NCBI GenBank assembly: GCA_019635735.1
Contig: JAHBYX010000009.1
Span: 26,001 to 90,000 of the forward strand
DNA: 64,000 bases
Origin: Mesorhizobium sp.
Lineage (GTDB): Bacteria; Pseudomonadota; Alphaproteobacteria; Rhizobiales; Rhizobiaceae
Reading direction: 5' to 3'
Numbering within the stretch: the stretch's first letter is position 1; each line of letters begins with the position of its first letter. Under the pieces are notes generated by a model. The model was not told where the DNA came from. It saw only the letters and a program-made list of their open reading frames with translations, and searched no databases. Positions 19,230 through 27,125 of this stretch are shown here, in pieces. The position numbers and the translations under genes were made by a program.

Positions 19230-19262
19230 AAAAAATGCGTCCGGAAAACGGTTCTGGACGCA
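19230..19262 (-). terminator. Terminator-like hairpin in the secA leader
   Basis: On the minus strand TGCGTCCAGAA (19262-19252) pairs with TTCCGGACGCA (19246-19236; 10 of 11 pairs) around a 5-base loop. Six T residues follow (19235-19230). It lies 5-40 bases after the predicted secA transcription start and about 90 bases before the ATG. Confidence 0.7.
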
Positions 19263-19273
19263 AAGTCGCTGGA

Positions 19274-19302
19274 CAGATAAGAGGGGGCAACCACGATGTC
19301 AA
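19274..19302 (-). promoter_or_regulatory. Strong sigma-70 promoter for secA
   Basis: On the minus strand TTGACA (19302-19297) is followed after exactly 17 bases by TATCTG (19279-19274). The predicted start is near 19267, which puts the terminator-like hairpin at the very 5' end of the secA transcript. Confidence 0.7.
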
Positions 19303-19392
19303 CGTTGCGCCACGGCGCGCGACGCACCGAAAATCCGCCATAAATCGGGCCTGTCTCGACGGCGCCTCGGAGCTCTACAGGAGAACAATTGT

Positions 19393-20268
19393 ATGAACAC
19401 CACCCTCAAAAGGCGGCCGATCGCTGGCGTTGCTTTGGTCCTCGGGCTGCTTGCGTCCACGGCATTGGGCGCGCGTGCCCAGTCCGACACGGTCGTGGCG
19501 ACGGTGAGCGGCCAGTCGATCACCGAGGCCGACGTGCAGATGGCGGTCAGCGAGCTTGACCAGCAGTTCGCGCAGCTGACGCCCGAACAGAAGCGGGCGG
19601 CAGCGCTCTCCGCCATCATCGAGATCCGGCTGATGTCGGAAAAGGCCAAGGCCTCCAAGCTCGACCAGGACGAGAATTTCAAGCGCAAGATGGCCTTCCT
19701 CAACGAGCGCGCGCTGCACGCGCAGGTGATCGAGAAGGAGATCTCGCCGAAGGTCACCGACGAGATGCTGAAGGCGCGCTACGACAAGGAAGTCGCAGCC
19801 CGTCCGCCGACGGAGGAGATCCGCGCCCGGCACATCCTGGTGAAGACCGAGGAAGAGGCCAAGGAGATCATCGCCAAGCTCGACGGCGGCGCCGATTTCG
19901 AGGCGCTCGCCAAGGAGAAGTCGAGCGATCCGGGTTCCGGCGCCAATGGCGGCGATCTCGGCTTCTTCTCGAAGGGCCAGATGGTGCCCGAGTTCGAGGC
20001 CGCGGCCTTCGCGCTGGAGCCGGGCGCCTACACCAAGACGCCGGTGAAGAGCGATTTCGGCTTCCATGTGATCAAGCTGGAAGAGAAGCGGACCCAGCCG
20101 CCGGTGGCATTCGACGAGGTCAAGGACCAGATCCGGCAGTTCGTCTTCCGCGACGTCTATTTCGCGGCGGTCAAAGAGCTGCGCGCCGGCGCGCAGGTCG
20201 AGATCAAGGACGAGACGCTCAAGAAGGGCGTCGAGGAGATCGAAAAGCAGGCCGGCGCGTCGGAGTAG
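19393..20268 (+). CDS. Periplasmic peptidyl-prolyl isomerase, PpiC/parvulin type
   Basis: This 291-residue exported foldase has a signal peptide (start MNTTLKRRPIAGVALVLG, cleavage near GARAQS), a SurA-N-like helical region, a parvulin domain (about 135-235; EEIRARHILVKTEEEA, GGDLGFFSKGQMVPEFEAA, FGFHVIKLEEKR) and a charged C-terminal helix. The ATG at 19393 follows AGGAGA. It assists folding of secreted and outer membrane proteins. Its divergent position to secA links export and folding; this pairing is common in Rhizobiales. Confidence 0.9.
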   Translation: MNTTLKRRPIAGVALVLGLLASTALGARAQSDTVVATVSGQSITEADVQMAVSELDQQFAQLTPEQKRAAALSAIIEIRLMSEKAKASKLDQDENFKRKMAFLNERALHAQVIEKEISPKVTDEMLKARYDKEVAARPPTEEIRARHILVKTEEEAKEIIAKLDGGADFEALAKEKSSDPGSGANGGDLGFFSKGQMVPEFEAAAFALEPGAYTKTPVKSDFGFHVIKLEEKRTQPPVAFDEVKDQIRQFVFRDVYFAAVKELRAGAQVEIKDETLKKGVEEIEKQAGASE

Positions 20269-20300
20269 CGGGCTGATTTGGAGGTTTTCCGTCGTCCCTT

Positions 20301-20323
20301 TACAGGGTCCGCTGGACCCTGTA
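20301..20323. repeat. Perfect 10-base inverted repeat with 3-base loop
   Basis: TACAGGGTCC and GGACCCTGTA flank GCT. There is no T-run on either side, so it is not a classical terminator. It may be part of a dispersed repeat or act as an mRNA 3' stabiliser for the upstream foldase gene. Confidence 0.6.
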
Positions 20324-20384
20324 ATTCGCCCGGTGGGCGAACCGCCACCTCACCCCGAGGTTCTGCGGCGCCGGCGAGTTGTTG

Positions 20385-20440
20385 TCACCTTCGAGGCGCG
20401 CAAGCGAAGGCAGATCCTCGGGACAAGCCCGAGGATGACG
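20385..20440. repeat. Rhizobial dispersed palindromic repeat
   Basis: A 9-base inverted repeat (ATCCTCGGG at 20414-20422, CCCGAGGAT at 20428-20436) with loop ACAAG is preceded by a TTCGAGGCGCGCAAGCGAAG-type stretch. Elements of this style are scattered between genes of Mesorhizobium and relatives. It is non-coding. Confidence 0.6.
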
Positions 20441-20546
20441 GCGCAGACTTTTTTCCGCGCGGGGGCGTCGACCGCACGGCGTGTTTTGCGGAAGCAAGTG
20501 AAACGTTTCGGATAGCTGGCCTTCCCGCGTAGGGGAGGGAGGCTTT

Positions 20547-21005
20547 CTAGGACGTGTCGCGGATTTCGACCGGTCGCGCCGCTGCTTCCCGAAGCCTCCG
20601 CATCACTGCGTCGAGCCGGTGGAGCGGGTTAGCGCCGTCGGCGGCCTCGCCGGAACCTTGGCCGGTCTGCCACACTGAGACTTGGCGGAGGTAGGCGGCC
20701 ATGCCGCTGATGACAATTGCCAGCGCGCGCAGCGAAGCGGCGATGTCGAGGGCGTCGGCTGGGTCGGTGCCGTAGCGGACATCGGGCAGGGCGGGCGACC
20801 AGAGCCGGCCGGCCGTGTTCCATGCCGAGCCGGCGACGTAGTCCCGGGCGATCAGGTCGGCCTGCCGGGCAGCCCACAGGACGCAGAAGCGGATCCAGGG
20901 GGTGTCGCCGACGGACTTCTCGGCGAGAGCGGCAATGGCAAGCAGGGTCGAGACGATGCTTGCCAGCACATCCTGTCGCCTCCCTGTCTTCGCCTTCCAA
21001 CTCAC
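20547..21005 (-). CDS. Hypothetical helical protein, GTG start
   Basis: This is a 152-residue protein of unknown function. The GTG at 21005 is chosen because GGAAGGAG lies just upstream. The frame extends further to 21302 but through repeat-like sequence. The middle (ASIVSTLLAIAALAEKSVGD, then WIRFCVLWAARQADLIARDY) is rich in alpha-helix-forming residues and moderately hydrophobic, followed by a second helical segment (ALDIAASLRALAIVISGMAA). It has no recognised domain. It may be a species-level orphan bordering the repeat region. Confidence 0.5.
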   Translation of the reverse strand: MSWKAKTGRRQDVLASIVSTLLAIAALAEKSVGDTPWIRFCVLWAARQADLIARDYVAGSAWNTAGRLWSPALPDVRYGTDPADALDIAASLRALAIVISGMAAYLRQVSVWQTGQGSGEAADGANPLHRLDAVMRRLREAAARPVEIRDTS

Positions 21006-21160
21006 CGCCTGCTCCTTCCGTTGCACCGGTGTCCATGGTCTGTCAGGTCGGAAGGGAGGTGGACAAGTATTTTTGCAGGTCGAACGGAAAGAAGGGGTTG
21101 GCGGAATAAGAGCGGGATTCGATCCACCAGGCAGGCGGTGTCTTGGCCGCCCCCGCGCGG

Positions 21161-21757
21161 CGTCTTCCCGGCGGCCGGAGGCCAGCCGGGAACCATTGAT
21201 CGCGGGCAAGTCGGCCGCTGTCGGCCATGCTTCGGGGGCAGGTGTTTTCGGCGTGTAACAGGGGAGAAGAATGGATACCGGCTGGCCTTCGGCCGCCGGC
21301 ATGACGGAGGTCGGGTGTTCGGGACGGACGGATGGCCTTCCGCCTCCAGTCGTGTTCAGCCTTCGCCTTTAGCCTAGCGCGGACGTCTTCCCGGCGGCCG
21401 GAGGCCAGCCGGGAACCATTGATCGCTGGCAAATGGGACGCCGTCGGTCATGCCGCGGAGGCAGGCGTTTTCGGCGTGTAGCCGGAGAGAAGAATGGATA
21501 CCGGCTGGCCTTCGGCCGCCGGCATGACGGAGGTCGGGTGTTCGGGACGGACGGATGGCCTTCCGCCTCGAGTCGTGTTCAGCCTTCGCCTTTAGCCTAT
21601 CGCGGTCGTCTTCCCGCCGGCCGGAGGCCAGCCGGGAACCATTGATCGCCGGCCATCGGAGTGCCGTGGGTGAGGTCTCGGAGGCAGGCGTTTTCGGCGT
21701 GTAACCGGAGAGAAGAATGGATACCGGCTGACCTCCGGTCGCCGGTATGACGGAGGT
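21161..21757. repeat. 223-base tandem repeat, about 2.7 copies
   Basis: Three copies start at 21161, 21384 and 21607, exactly 223 bases apart, each opening with CGTCTTCCCG(G/C)CGGCCGGAGG. The last ends near 21757. Each copy contains GAATGGATACCGGCTG and (except the last) CGGACGGATGGCCTTCCGCC. Copies 1 and 2 are nearly identical in the second half and diverge in the first. Open frames cross it on both strands but look like by-products of the repeat. Confidence 0.9.
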
Positions 21758-21775
21758 GTAAGGCGCGGGATTCGC

Positions 21776-21965
21776 GCCTCCTCCACCACGCTTCGTGTGG
21801 TCCCCCTCCCCCGTGAACGGGGGAGGATTCGCGCGCTCAGCCGTCGCGTTCTTCCAACTCTCGACAAGATTGCTTGCGGGAGGGCGGCGAGGCACCCAAT
21901 CCTCCCCTGCGAAGCGGGGGAGGGGGACCGCCGGAGGCGGGGGAGGGGGCAGGGGCGGGGAGCGG
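21776..21965. repeat. GC-rich dispersed inverted-repeat element
   Basis: Palindromic blocks such as CCTCCCCCGTGAACGGGGGAGG (arms around GTGAA) and CCTCCCCTGCGAAGCGGGGGAGG-like sequence, each an inverted repeat, surround a non-coding core. These resemble the intergenic palindromic repeats of rhizobial genomes. It lies just downstream of the TetR gene. Confidence 0.6.
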
Positions 21966-21985
21966 CGGGAGTGTTCGCGGCGTGC

Positions 21986-22597
21986 TTAGGCCAGCACGCC
22001 CCTGACGATGGTGCGGATGGCGGCGCGGAGGGTGTCGTCGTCTTCGTCGAGGCGGCCGGTGAGCAGGTGGGTCCAGGCGTAGGACGACAGCAGGTCGGCG
22101 ACCACCTTGGGGTTCGCGTCCGGACGCGCCTCGCCGCGGGCGATGGCGCGCTCGGTCATCCGACCGGAATGGCGCCGCCGCTCGGCGCCGTATTCCGCCA
22201 GGGCCTCCGCCGCCTTCGCATCGGACTGGGCCTCGGCGATGATCGACCTGAAGATCGTGCCGGCCGGCGTATCGCGCCAGAGCGTGAACAGGCTTCGCGC
22301 CAGCTGGAACAGGTCTTCCTCCAGCGATCCCGTATCCGGCTGACCGACATCGCGTTTCTGGCGGCGGTAGACATCGAGCAGCAGTGCAGCCTTGCTCGGC
22401 CACCAGCGGTAGATGGTCGGCTTTCCTGCCCGGGCGCGGCGCGCTACCGCCTCGATGGAGAAGCCGGCATAGCCGGATTCGAGCAGCACCGCCTCGGCCG
22501 CCTCAAGGATCGCCTCGGCGCTGTCGGGATTGCGCCTGGCGCCGATCGAACGCCGGCCCTCCGGGTCCGACGGCTGGTCCGTGTCGGGTGTCTTCAT
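21986..22597 (-). CDS. TetR/AcrR-family regulator
   Basis: This 203-residue regulator has an N-terminal helix-turn-helix (ILEAAEAVLLESGYAGFSIE, then AGKPTIYRWWPSKAALLLDV, about 28-75) and a C-terminal ligand-binding domain of the type with AGTIFRSIIAEAQ. The ATG at 22597 gives MKTPDTDQPSDPEGRR. It is transcribed away from a small membrane protein gene 81 bases off, so repression of that gene and of itself is likely. The ligand is unknown. Confidence 0.88.
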   Translation of the reverse strand: MKTPDTDQPSDPEGRRSIGARRNPDSAEAILEAAEAVLLESGYAGFSIEAVARRARAGKPTIYRWWPSKAALLLDVYRRQKRDVGQPDTGSLEEDLFQLARSLFTLWRDTPAGTIFRSIIAEAQSDAKAAEALAEYGAERRRHSGRMTERAIARGEARPDANPKVVADLLSSYAWTHLLTGRLDEDDDTLRAAIRTIVRGVLA

Positions 22598-22618
22598 GAA
22601 AAACGCATAGCACGCCCC

Positions 22619-22650
22619 TTGACGAAACGAAACGGCCCGTTTTATATAAC
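22619..22650 (+). promoter_or_regulatory. Promoter with candidate TetR operator
   Basis: TTGACG (22619-22624) is followed after 18 bases by TATATA (22643-22648). The spacer holds an inverted repeat AAACG-GCC-CGTTT (22630-22642). A further repeat-like stretch, CGTATCGTATCGATGG, lies between this promoter and the start codon. A TetR protein bound in the spacer would block RNA polymerase in the usual way. Confidence 0.5.
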
Positions 22651-22678
22651 GGAACGTATCGTATCGATGGAGTTTCCC

Positions 22679-22942
22679 ATGTCCCACACCGCTGCCACCC
22701 CCGCCTCCGCCGCACGCTTCTCGCGCCCGCGCTTCGCCCTCCTCATCCTGCTCGGCGTCTATCCGCTGATCACCGGCCTGCTCTACCTGATCTTTCCGCT
22801 CACCGAAGGCTGGACGATCTGGCAGCGGACCCTGATCCTGGTGCCGATCATGGTCGCCTCGATGGTGTGGGGGCTGATCCCCACGGTCCAGCGCCGCTTC
22901 CATGCCTTCATCAACCCGGCGGTCCGGCTCTCGGACCGCTGA
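22679..22942 (+). CDS. Small two-helix membrane protein under TetR control
   Basis: This 87-residue protein has two hydrophobic segments (FALLILLGVYPLITGLLYLI, about 20-39, and LILVPIMVASMVWGLIPTV, about 51-70) and a basic C-terminus. It resembles the DUF2798-like group of small inner-membrane proteins. The ATG at 22679 has GGAG 6 bases before it; an in-frame ATG at 22667 is the alternative. Function is unknown; a role in response to a membrane-active compound sensed by the TetR protein is possible. Confidence 0.75.
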   Translation: MSHTAATPASAARFSRPRFALLILLGVYPLITGLLYLIFPLTEGWTIWQRTLILVPIMVASMVWGLIPTVQRRFHAFINPAVRLSDR

Positions 22943-23008
22943 TTTGGCTTGCGCGGGCTTGATCGGTCGGGCAAACGAGCGCGACCGATCAAGCCACCGG
23001 AACACGCC

Positions 23009-24250
23009 ATGTCGACCGCCGTTTCGCCGCTCGCACCGAAATCCCAGCCGAAGATGCCGCCGATCGAGGGCGTGCGCATCGCCACCGCCGAGGCGGGGAT
23101 CAAATACAAGGGCCGAACCGATCTCCTGGCGATGGTGTTCGACGAGGGCACGACCGTCGCGGGCGTCTTCACCCGCTCGAAATGTCCCTCGGCCCCGGTC
23201 GATCTCTGCCGGGCGAACCTGCCGGGCGGCAAGGCGCGGATGCTGGTGGTGAACTCCGGCAACGCCAACGCCTTCACCGGCAAGAAGGGCAGGGCTTCCA
23301 CGGATGCAACGGCGAAGGCGGCTTCGTCCGCTGCCGGCTGCTCGGCGGGCGAGGTGTTCCTGGCCTCCACCGGCGTCATCGGCGAACCGCTCGACCCGGC
23401 CAAGTTCACCCATCTCCTGGCGGATCTCGCCAAGCGCGCCCAGCCGGAAATGTGGCCCGAGGCGGGCAAGGCCATCATGACCACCGACACCTATCCCAAA
23501 TACGCCACCCAGACCGTGCTGCTCGGCGACGTGCTGGTCACCATCAACGGTATCGCCAAGGGCGCCGGCATGATCGCCCCCGACATGGCCACCATGCTCT
23601 CCTTCGTCGCCACCGACGCGCCGATTGCCGCGCCCGTGCTGCAGGAACTGCTGTCGAAGGGCACGGCGAAGACGTTCAACGCGGTCACCGTCGACAGCGA
23701 CACCTCGACCAGCGACACGCTGCTTCTGTTTGCCACCGGCGCCGCGGCCAAGCGCGGTGCGCCGCGCATCGACGACGTCAAGGATCCCCGGCTGGCGGCC
23801 TTCCGCCGCGCGCTCAACAAGATACTCAAGAACCTCGCGCTGCAGGTGGTGCGCGACGGCGAGGGTGCGCGCAAGGAGGTCGAGGTGACGGTGACGGGCG
23901 CGAAATCCGCGCGCTCGGCGAAGAAGATCGCGCTCTCCATCGCCAATTCGCCGCTGGTCAAGACCGCGGTCGCGGGCGAGGACGCCAACTGGGGCCGCGT
24001 GGTGATGGCCGTGGGCAAGGCCGGCGAACCGGCCGACCGCGACCGCCTCTCCGTCTTCTTCGGCGACATCCGAGTCGCGCATGAGGGCGAGCGCGATCCC
24101 GACTATTCGGAAGCGGCGACCTCCGCCTACATGAAGCGGGACCGCATCAGGATCCGCGCCGACATCGGCATCGGCCGCGGCAAGGCCACCGTCTGGACCT
24201 GCGATCTCACCAAGGAATATGTCGCCATCAACGGCGACTACAGAAGCTGA
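23009..24250 (+). CDS. argJ: Bifunctional ornithine acetyltransferase/N-acetylglutamate synthase
   Basis: This 413-residue enzyme transfers the acetyl group from N-acetylornithine to glutamate in the cyclic arginine pathway. ArgJ cleaves itself before a threonine; here the site is in PDMATMLSF, giving alpha and beta chains. The N-terminal VNSGNANAFTGKKG and the C-terminal WGRVVMAVGKAGE are typical. The ATG at 23009 is at the family's usual start. It begins the argJ-GNAT-mutT block common in Rhizobiales. Confidence 0.95.
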   Translation: MSTAVSPLAPKSQPKMPPIEGVRIATAEAGIKYKGRTDLLAMVFDEGTTVAGVFTRSKCPSAPVDLCRANLPGGKARMLVVNSGNANAFTGKKGRASTDATAKAASSAAGCSAGEVFLASTGVIGEPLDPAKFTHLLADLAKRAQPEMWPEAGKAIMTTDTYPKYATQTVLLGDVLVTINGIAKGAGMIAPDMATMLSFVATDAPIAAPVLQELLSKGTAKTFNAVTVDSDTSTSDTLLLFATGAAAKRGAPRIDDVKDPRLAAFRRALNKILKNLALQVVRDGEGARKEVEVTVTGAKSARSAKKIALSIANSPLVKTAVAGEDANWGRVVMAVGKAGEPADRDRLSVFFGDIRVAHEGERDPDYSEAATSAYMKRDRIRIRADIGIGRGKATVWTCDLTKEYVAINGDYRS

Positions 24251-24255
24251 GCGGC

Positions 24256-25032
24256 TTGCCGGGCGTGCCCCACTTCGATTCCAGCCGGCTGCCGGTCGTC
24301 CGCCGCTTCGAAGCGGCCGGCTTTCGCGCCTGGCCGGCATCGTCCGTCCACTATGATGGGACATGGGTGATCCGGCTCACTGCCGGGCATCCGGCGAAGC
24401 GGCTGAATTCGGTCAATCCTCTCGACCCGAGCGATTGCGACAGCCTGACCGAGCGGATCGCGCGTGCGTCGCGGCAGTTCGCGGCCTACGGGCGGCCAAC
24501 GACGTTCAGGATGTCGCCGCTCGGCGGGTCGTTCATCTCGGCCTATCTCGACCAGGAGGGATGGACCCGGTTCTCCGACTCGATGGTGATGTCGATCGAT
24601 CTCGTTTCGATCAATCTCGAACGGGTGATGAGCCAGATCCCGATGAAGGACATGGCTCGCTTCATCAACTCGGCGATGGTGGTGCACGATTTCGAGCCGT
24701 GGATCCAACCCGGCCTGTCGGAGATCGTCAGTTCGATCGAGCCGGAAAGCGGTCTGTTCCTGCTCGAGGATGGCGACCGTCCGGTCGCGAGCGCGATCTG
24801 CGTCCACGACGGCGATCTCGCCGGCCTGTTCGAGGTTGCCACCGCGAGCAGCGAGCGCGGCAAGGGGCATGGGCGCCGCGTGGTGCTGTCTGCTCTCAAG
24901 TGGGCGCGGCTCAGGGGCGCCAGGATCGGCTGGCTGCAGGTCGAGGCGAGCAACGCGGCCGCCATCGCCCTCTACAATTCGCTCGGCTTCCGCCGGGTTT
25001 ACGACTACCACTACCGCCAGCCGCCGAAGTGA
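24256..25032 (+). CDS. GNAT-family N-acetyltransferase
   Basis: This roughly 258-residue protein has the GNAT acetyl-CoA site in its C-terminal half (VATASSERGKGHGRRVVLSA, then ASNAAAIALYNSLGFRRVYD). The N-terminal half is a second degenerate GNAT-like domain. It starts 5 bases after argJ. The start is uncertain: TTG 24256 and GTG 24265 are both possible and neither has a strong ribosome-binding site. It lies between argJ and mutT as in many Rhizobiales. The substrate is unknown. Confidence 0.85.
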   Translation: MPGVPHFDSSRLPVVRRFEAAGFRAWPASSVHYDGTWVIRLTAGHPAKRLNSVNPLDPSDCDSLTERIARASRQFAAYGRPTTFRMSPLGGSFISAYLDQEGWTRFSDSMVMSIDLVSINLERVMSQIPMKDMARFINSAMVVHDFEPWIQPGLSEIVSSIEPESGLFLLEDGDRPVASAICVHDGDLAGLFEVATASSERGKGHGRRVVLSALKWARLRGARIGWLQVEASNAAAIALYNSLGFRRVYDYHYRQPPK

Positions 25033-25047
25033 CCGGACGCAGGATCG

Positions 25048-25476
25048 ATGACCGAGGCAATCCCCGACACGCACGCCAAGCCGCTTCTGCTGGTTGCCGC
25101 CTGTGCGCTGGTCGACGCCGACGGACGCGTGCTGATCACCGAGCGTCCGCCCGGCAAGAAGCTCGCCGGAATGTGGGAATTCCCCGGCGGAAAGATCGAG
25201 CCCGGCGAGACGCCGGAGGAAACGGTCGTGCGCGAATTGCGCGAGGAACTGGCGATCGAAACGAAGGTCGCGTGCCTCGCGCCGCTGACCTTCGCCAGCC
25301 ATGCCTATGACGAGTTCAACCTGCTGATGCCCCTGTTCGTCTGCCGCCGGTTCTGGGGGACGCCCGTCGGCCAGGAAGGGCAGCGCCTGAAGTGGGTGCG
25401 CCCGCGCGACATGCGCAACTACGAGATGCCACCGGCCGATGCGCCGCTGATCCCGTTCCTGATCGACCTTTTGTAA
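25048..25476 (+). CDS. MutT-type Nudix hydrolase (8-oxo-dGTP diphosphatase)
   Basis: This 142-residue Nudix protein has the full box GGKIEPGETPEETVVRELREE with the metal-binding REL.EE core. It removes oxidised dGTP from the nucleotide pool if it is a true MutT. Length and the FPGGKIE motif fit MutT better than other Nudix enzymes. It lies 15 bases after the GNAT gene and ends the argJ operon. Confidence 0.9.
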   Translation: MTEAIPDTHAKPLLLVAACALVDADGRVLITERPPGKKLAGMWEFPGGKIEPGETPEETVVRELREELAIETKVACLAPLTFASHAYDEFNLLMPLFVCRRFWGTPVGQEGQRLKWVRPRDMRNYEMPPADAPLIPFLIDLL

Positions 25477-25566
25477 CGTCGTTAATCGATCCTTTAGCCA
25501 AAGGTGAAAATACTGCCTTTCGAAACCGGGCGCCGCCATGCCCGGGATGCGAGCGCAGGGGCATTC

Positions 25567-25890
25567 ATGAATCCGGAAGCTGACTGGCAGTCCATCCGTG
25601 GCGACCGCGGTTCGGTCCTCGGCATAGCCGGCATCGGCATCCTGCGGATAACCCTGCTTTTCGGTTCGGCCGCCGTCGCGCTGGCGCTGATCCTGGCGCC
25701 GATCGCCGACAACCAGACACGACAGTTCGTGCAGGGCGGAGGCGACGGGCTCGACCGCATGTCGACCGGATCGATCAGCCGGAAAGGGAATTCCGGCGGC
25801 TACACGATCCGGCGCAGCGTGCTGCAGGAGTCGCCCGCCGCGATCTGCATCATCCGCGACAACGGCACGCGCAGCGGCGATTGCGGCTGA
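25567..25890 (+). CDS. Small single-pass membrane protein upstream of the Flp pilin
   Basis: This 107-residue protein has one transmembrane helix (LRITLLFGSAAVALALILAP, about 30-50) and a polar exported or cytoplasmic tail with two cysteines. The ATG at 25567 follows AGGGG; a GTG at 25504 in frame is less likely. Many Rhizobiales have a protein of this kind just before an orphan Flp pilin. Function is unknown. TTAA-N7-TTTA at 25482-25496 resembles a CtrA box. Confidence 0.7.
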   Translation: MNPEADWQSIRGDRGSVLGIAGIGILRITLLFGSAAVALALILAPIADNQTRQFVQGGGDGLDRMSTGSISRKGNSGGYTIRRSVLQESPAAICIIRDNGTRSGDCG

Positions 25891-25969
25891 TTTTCAGCTT
25901 TGGTTAATGCTGTCGCGTTAACCTTTCTTAATTCCGCGCCGCTATGGTGCTCGCAAAGGATCGACAAGG

Positions 25970-26149
25970 ATGTCGGGCATGTTCAGCCGTTTTCTGAAGG
26001 ATCGCAGCGGGGCCACCGCCATCGAATACGGCATGATCGTCGTGTGCCTGTCGCTGGTGATCATCGGCGGAATCTCGCAGACGGGCAATTCGGTCCAGGA
26101 CATGTTCATGAATCCCGCGCGCGCCTTGCAGAACACGCTCGGCCACTGA
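25970..26149 (+). CDS. Flp/Fap-type pilin
   Basis: This 59-residue prepilin reads MSGMFSRFLKDRSGATAIEY then GMIVVCLSLVIIGGISQTG. The short basic leader, the cleavage region SGATAIEYG and the hydrophobic segment are typical of Flp pilins of the Tad secretion/pilus class. The GATAIEYG motif is the prepilin peptidase site. The rest of the tad/cpa locus is not here, so assembly would use machinery coded elsewhere. An in-frame ATG at 25979 could also be used. Upstream TTAACC-N4-TTAA sequence is weakly CtrA-like. Confidence 0.92.
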   Translation: MSGMFSRFLKDRSGATAIEYGMIVVCLSLVIIGGISQTGNSVQDMFMNPARALQNTLGH

Positions 26150-26156
26150 TTTCCGG

Positions 26157-27029
26157 CTACTCGTCGGCAAGGTCGCCGAGCGCCTTCGCCAGCGAGACTT
26201 TCGCCGATCCGGGCCTGAGCGGCTTCTGCTGCGATGCGTCCGGCGCCCAGCCCGACAGCCAGATCGTCGAGAAGCTGGCGCGGACGCGCCCGTCCGGATC
26301 AGAGAAGCGTTCGGCATAGAGTTCCGCCGCGCGCAGGAAGAGGGCGCGTCCGGTCGGCTTCCTGATGCGCGCCAGAAGCGGGTTCGTCGCGCCCATCGCC
26401 CTCAGGTCGCGCATCAGCGCGAACATGGATTCGTAGCGCACGGTTACGGTTTCGATGTCGGCGACGGGAAGCGCGAAGCCGGCGCGCTGGAGCAGCGCGC
26501 CGGCGTCCCTGACATCGGCGAAGGGCAGGATACGCGGGCTCGCGCCACCGGTGATCTCGGTCTCGGCGCCGAGCAGGCTCGCGCGCAGTTCCGCCAAGGT
26601 GCCGACACCCGGGAATGCGGCGAGGAAAAGGCCGTCCGGCTTCAGCGCGCGGCGCGCCTGTACCAGCAGGCCCGGCAGGTCGTTCACCTCGTGAAGGGCC
26701 ATCAGCGACACGATCAGATCGAGCGAGGCCGGCTCGAGCGGGACCGTCTCGGCCGCCGCCAGCCGCGAACCGGAGGAGCCGGCAAGCGCGGCATGGGCAG
26801 CAATCTGCTCGACTTCGTCGACCTTGCCAGTCGACAGCAATGCCTGCGCGGCGGCATCGCCGTGCGAGAACAGCGTGGCGGCGCGGGGAAAGCGCCGCGC
26901 CACGGTTGCGACGCGGTCGGCGAGATCCTCCGCGGCGCGGTTGAGCAGGAAGTCCGCACCCGGGGCGGGATTGGCCATCGCGCGGAGCTTGCGACGCGTC
27001 GCGAGTTCGGTGTCGATGATGGGTTCCAA
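26157..27029 (-). CDS. SAM-dependent methyltransferase, BioC/NDUFAF5-like
   Basis: This protein of about 290 residues belongs to the class I methyltransferase fold, closest in pattern to the NDUFAF5 group conserved in alphaproteobacteria and mitochondria. Visible parts are DFLLNRAAEDLADRVATVAR, the SAM-side VPLEPASLDLIVSLMALHEV and PDGLFLAAFPG. The start is set at TTG 27029 (LEPIIDTELATRRK) by family length; it lacks a good ribosome-binding site, and TTG 27080 is possible. Human NDUFAF5 hydroxylates an arginine in complex I; the role of the bacterial members is unproven. Confidence 0.8.
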   Translation of the reverse strand: MEPIIDTELATRRKLRAMANPAPGADFLLNRAAEDLADRVATVARRFPRAATLFSHGDAAAQALLSTGKVDEVEQIAAHAALAGSSGSRLAAAETVPLEPASLDLIVSLMALHEVNDLPGLLVQARRALKPDGLFLAAFPGVGTLAELRASLLGAETEITGGASPRILPFADVRDAGALLQRAGFALPVADIETVTVRYESMFALMRDLRAMGATNPLLARIRKPTGRALFLRAAELYAERFSDPDGRVRASFSTIWLSGWAPDASQQKPLRPGSAKVSLAKALGDLADE

Positions 27030-27125
27030 GGGCGCGATCCGGGCTTGCGGCGAGGCACGCCGCGCCTGCCCTTGCGGCAACGCCGTCGCGTGCTAGCCTG
27101 TGTCCTTCCTCAGGTGGCGGATCGG

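Noticed and set aside
21161..21895. Open frames across the 223-base repeats on both strands
   Set aside because: The period is not divisible by three, so frames shift between copies. The predicted products are unrelated in each copy and have no start signals.
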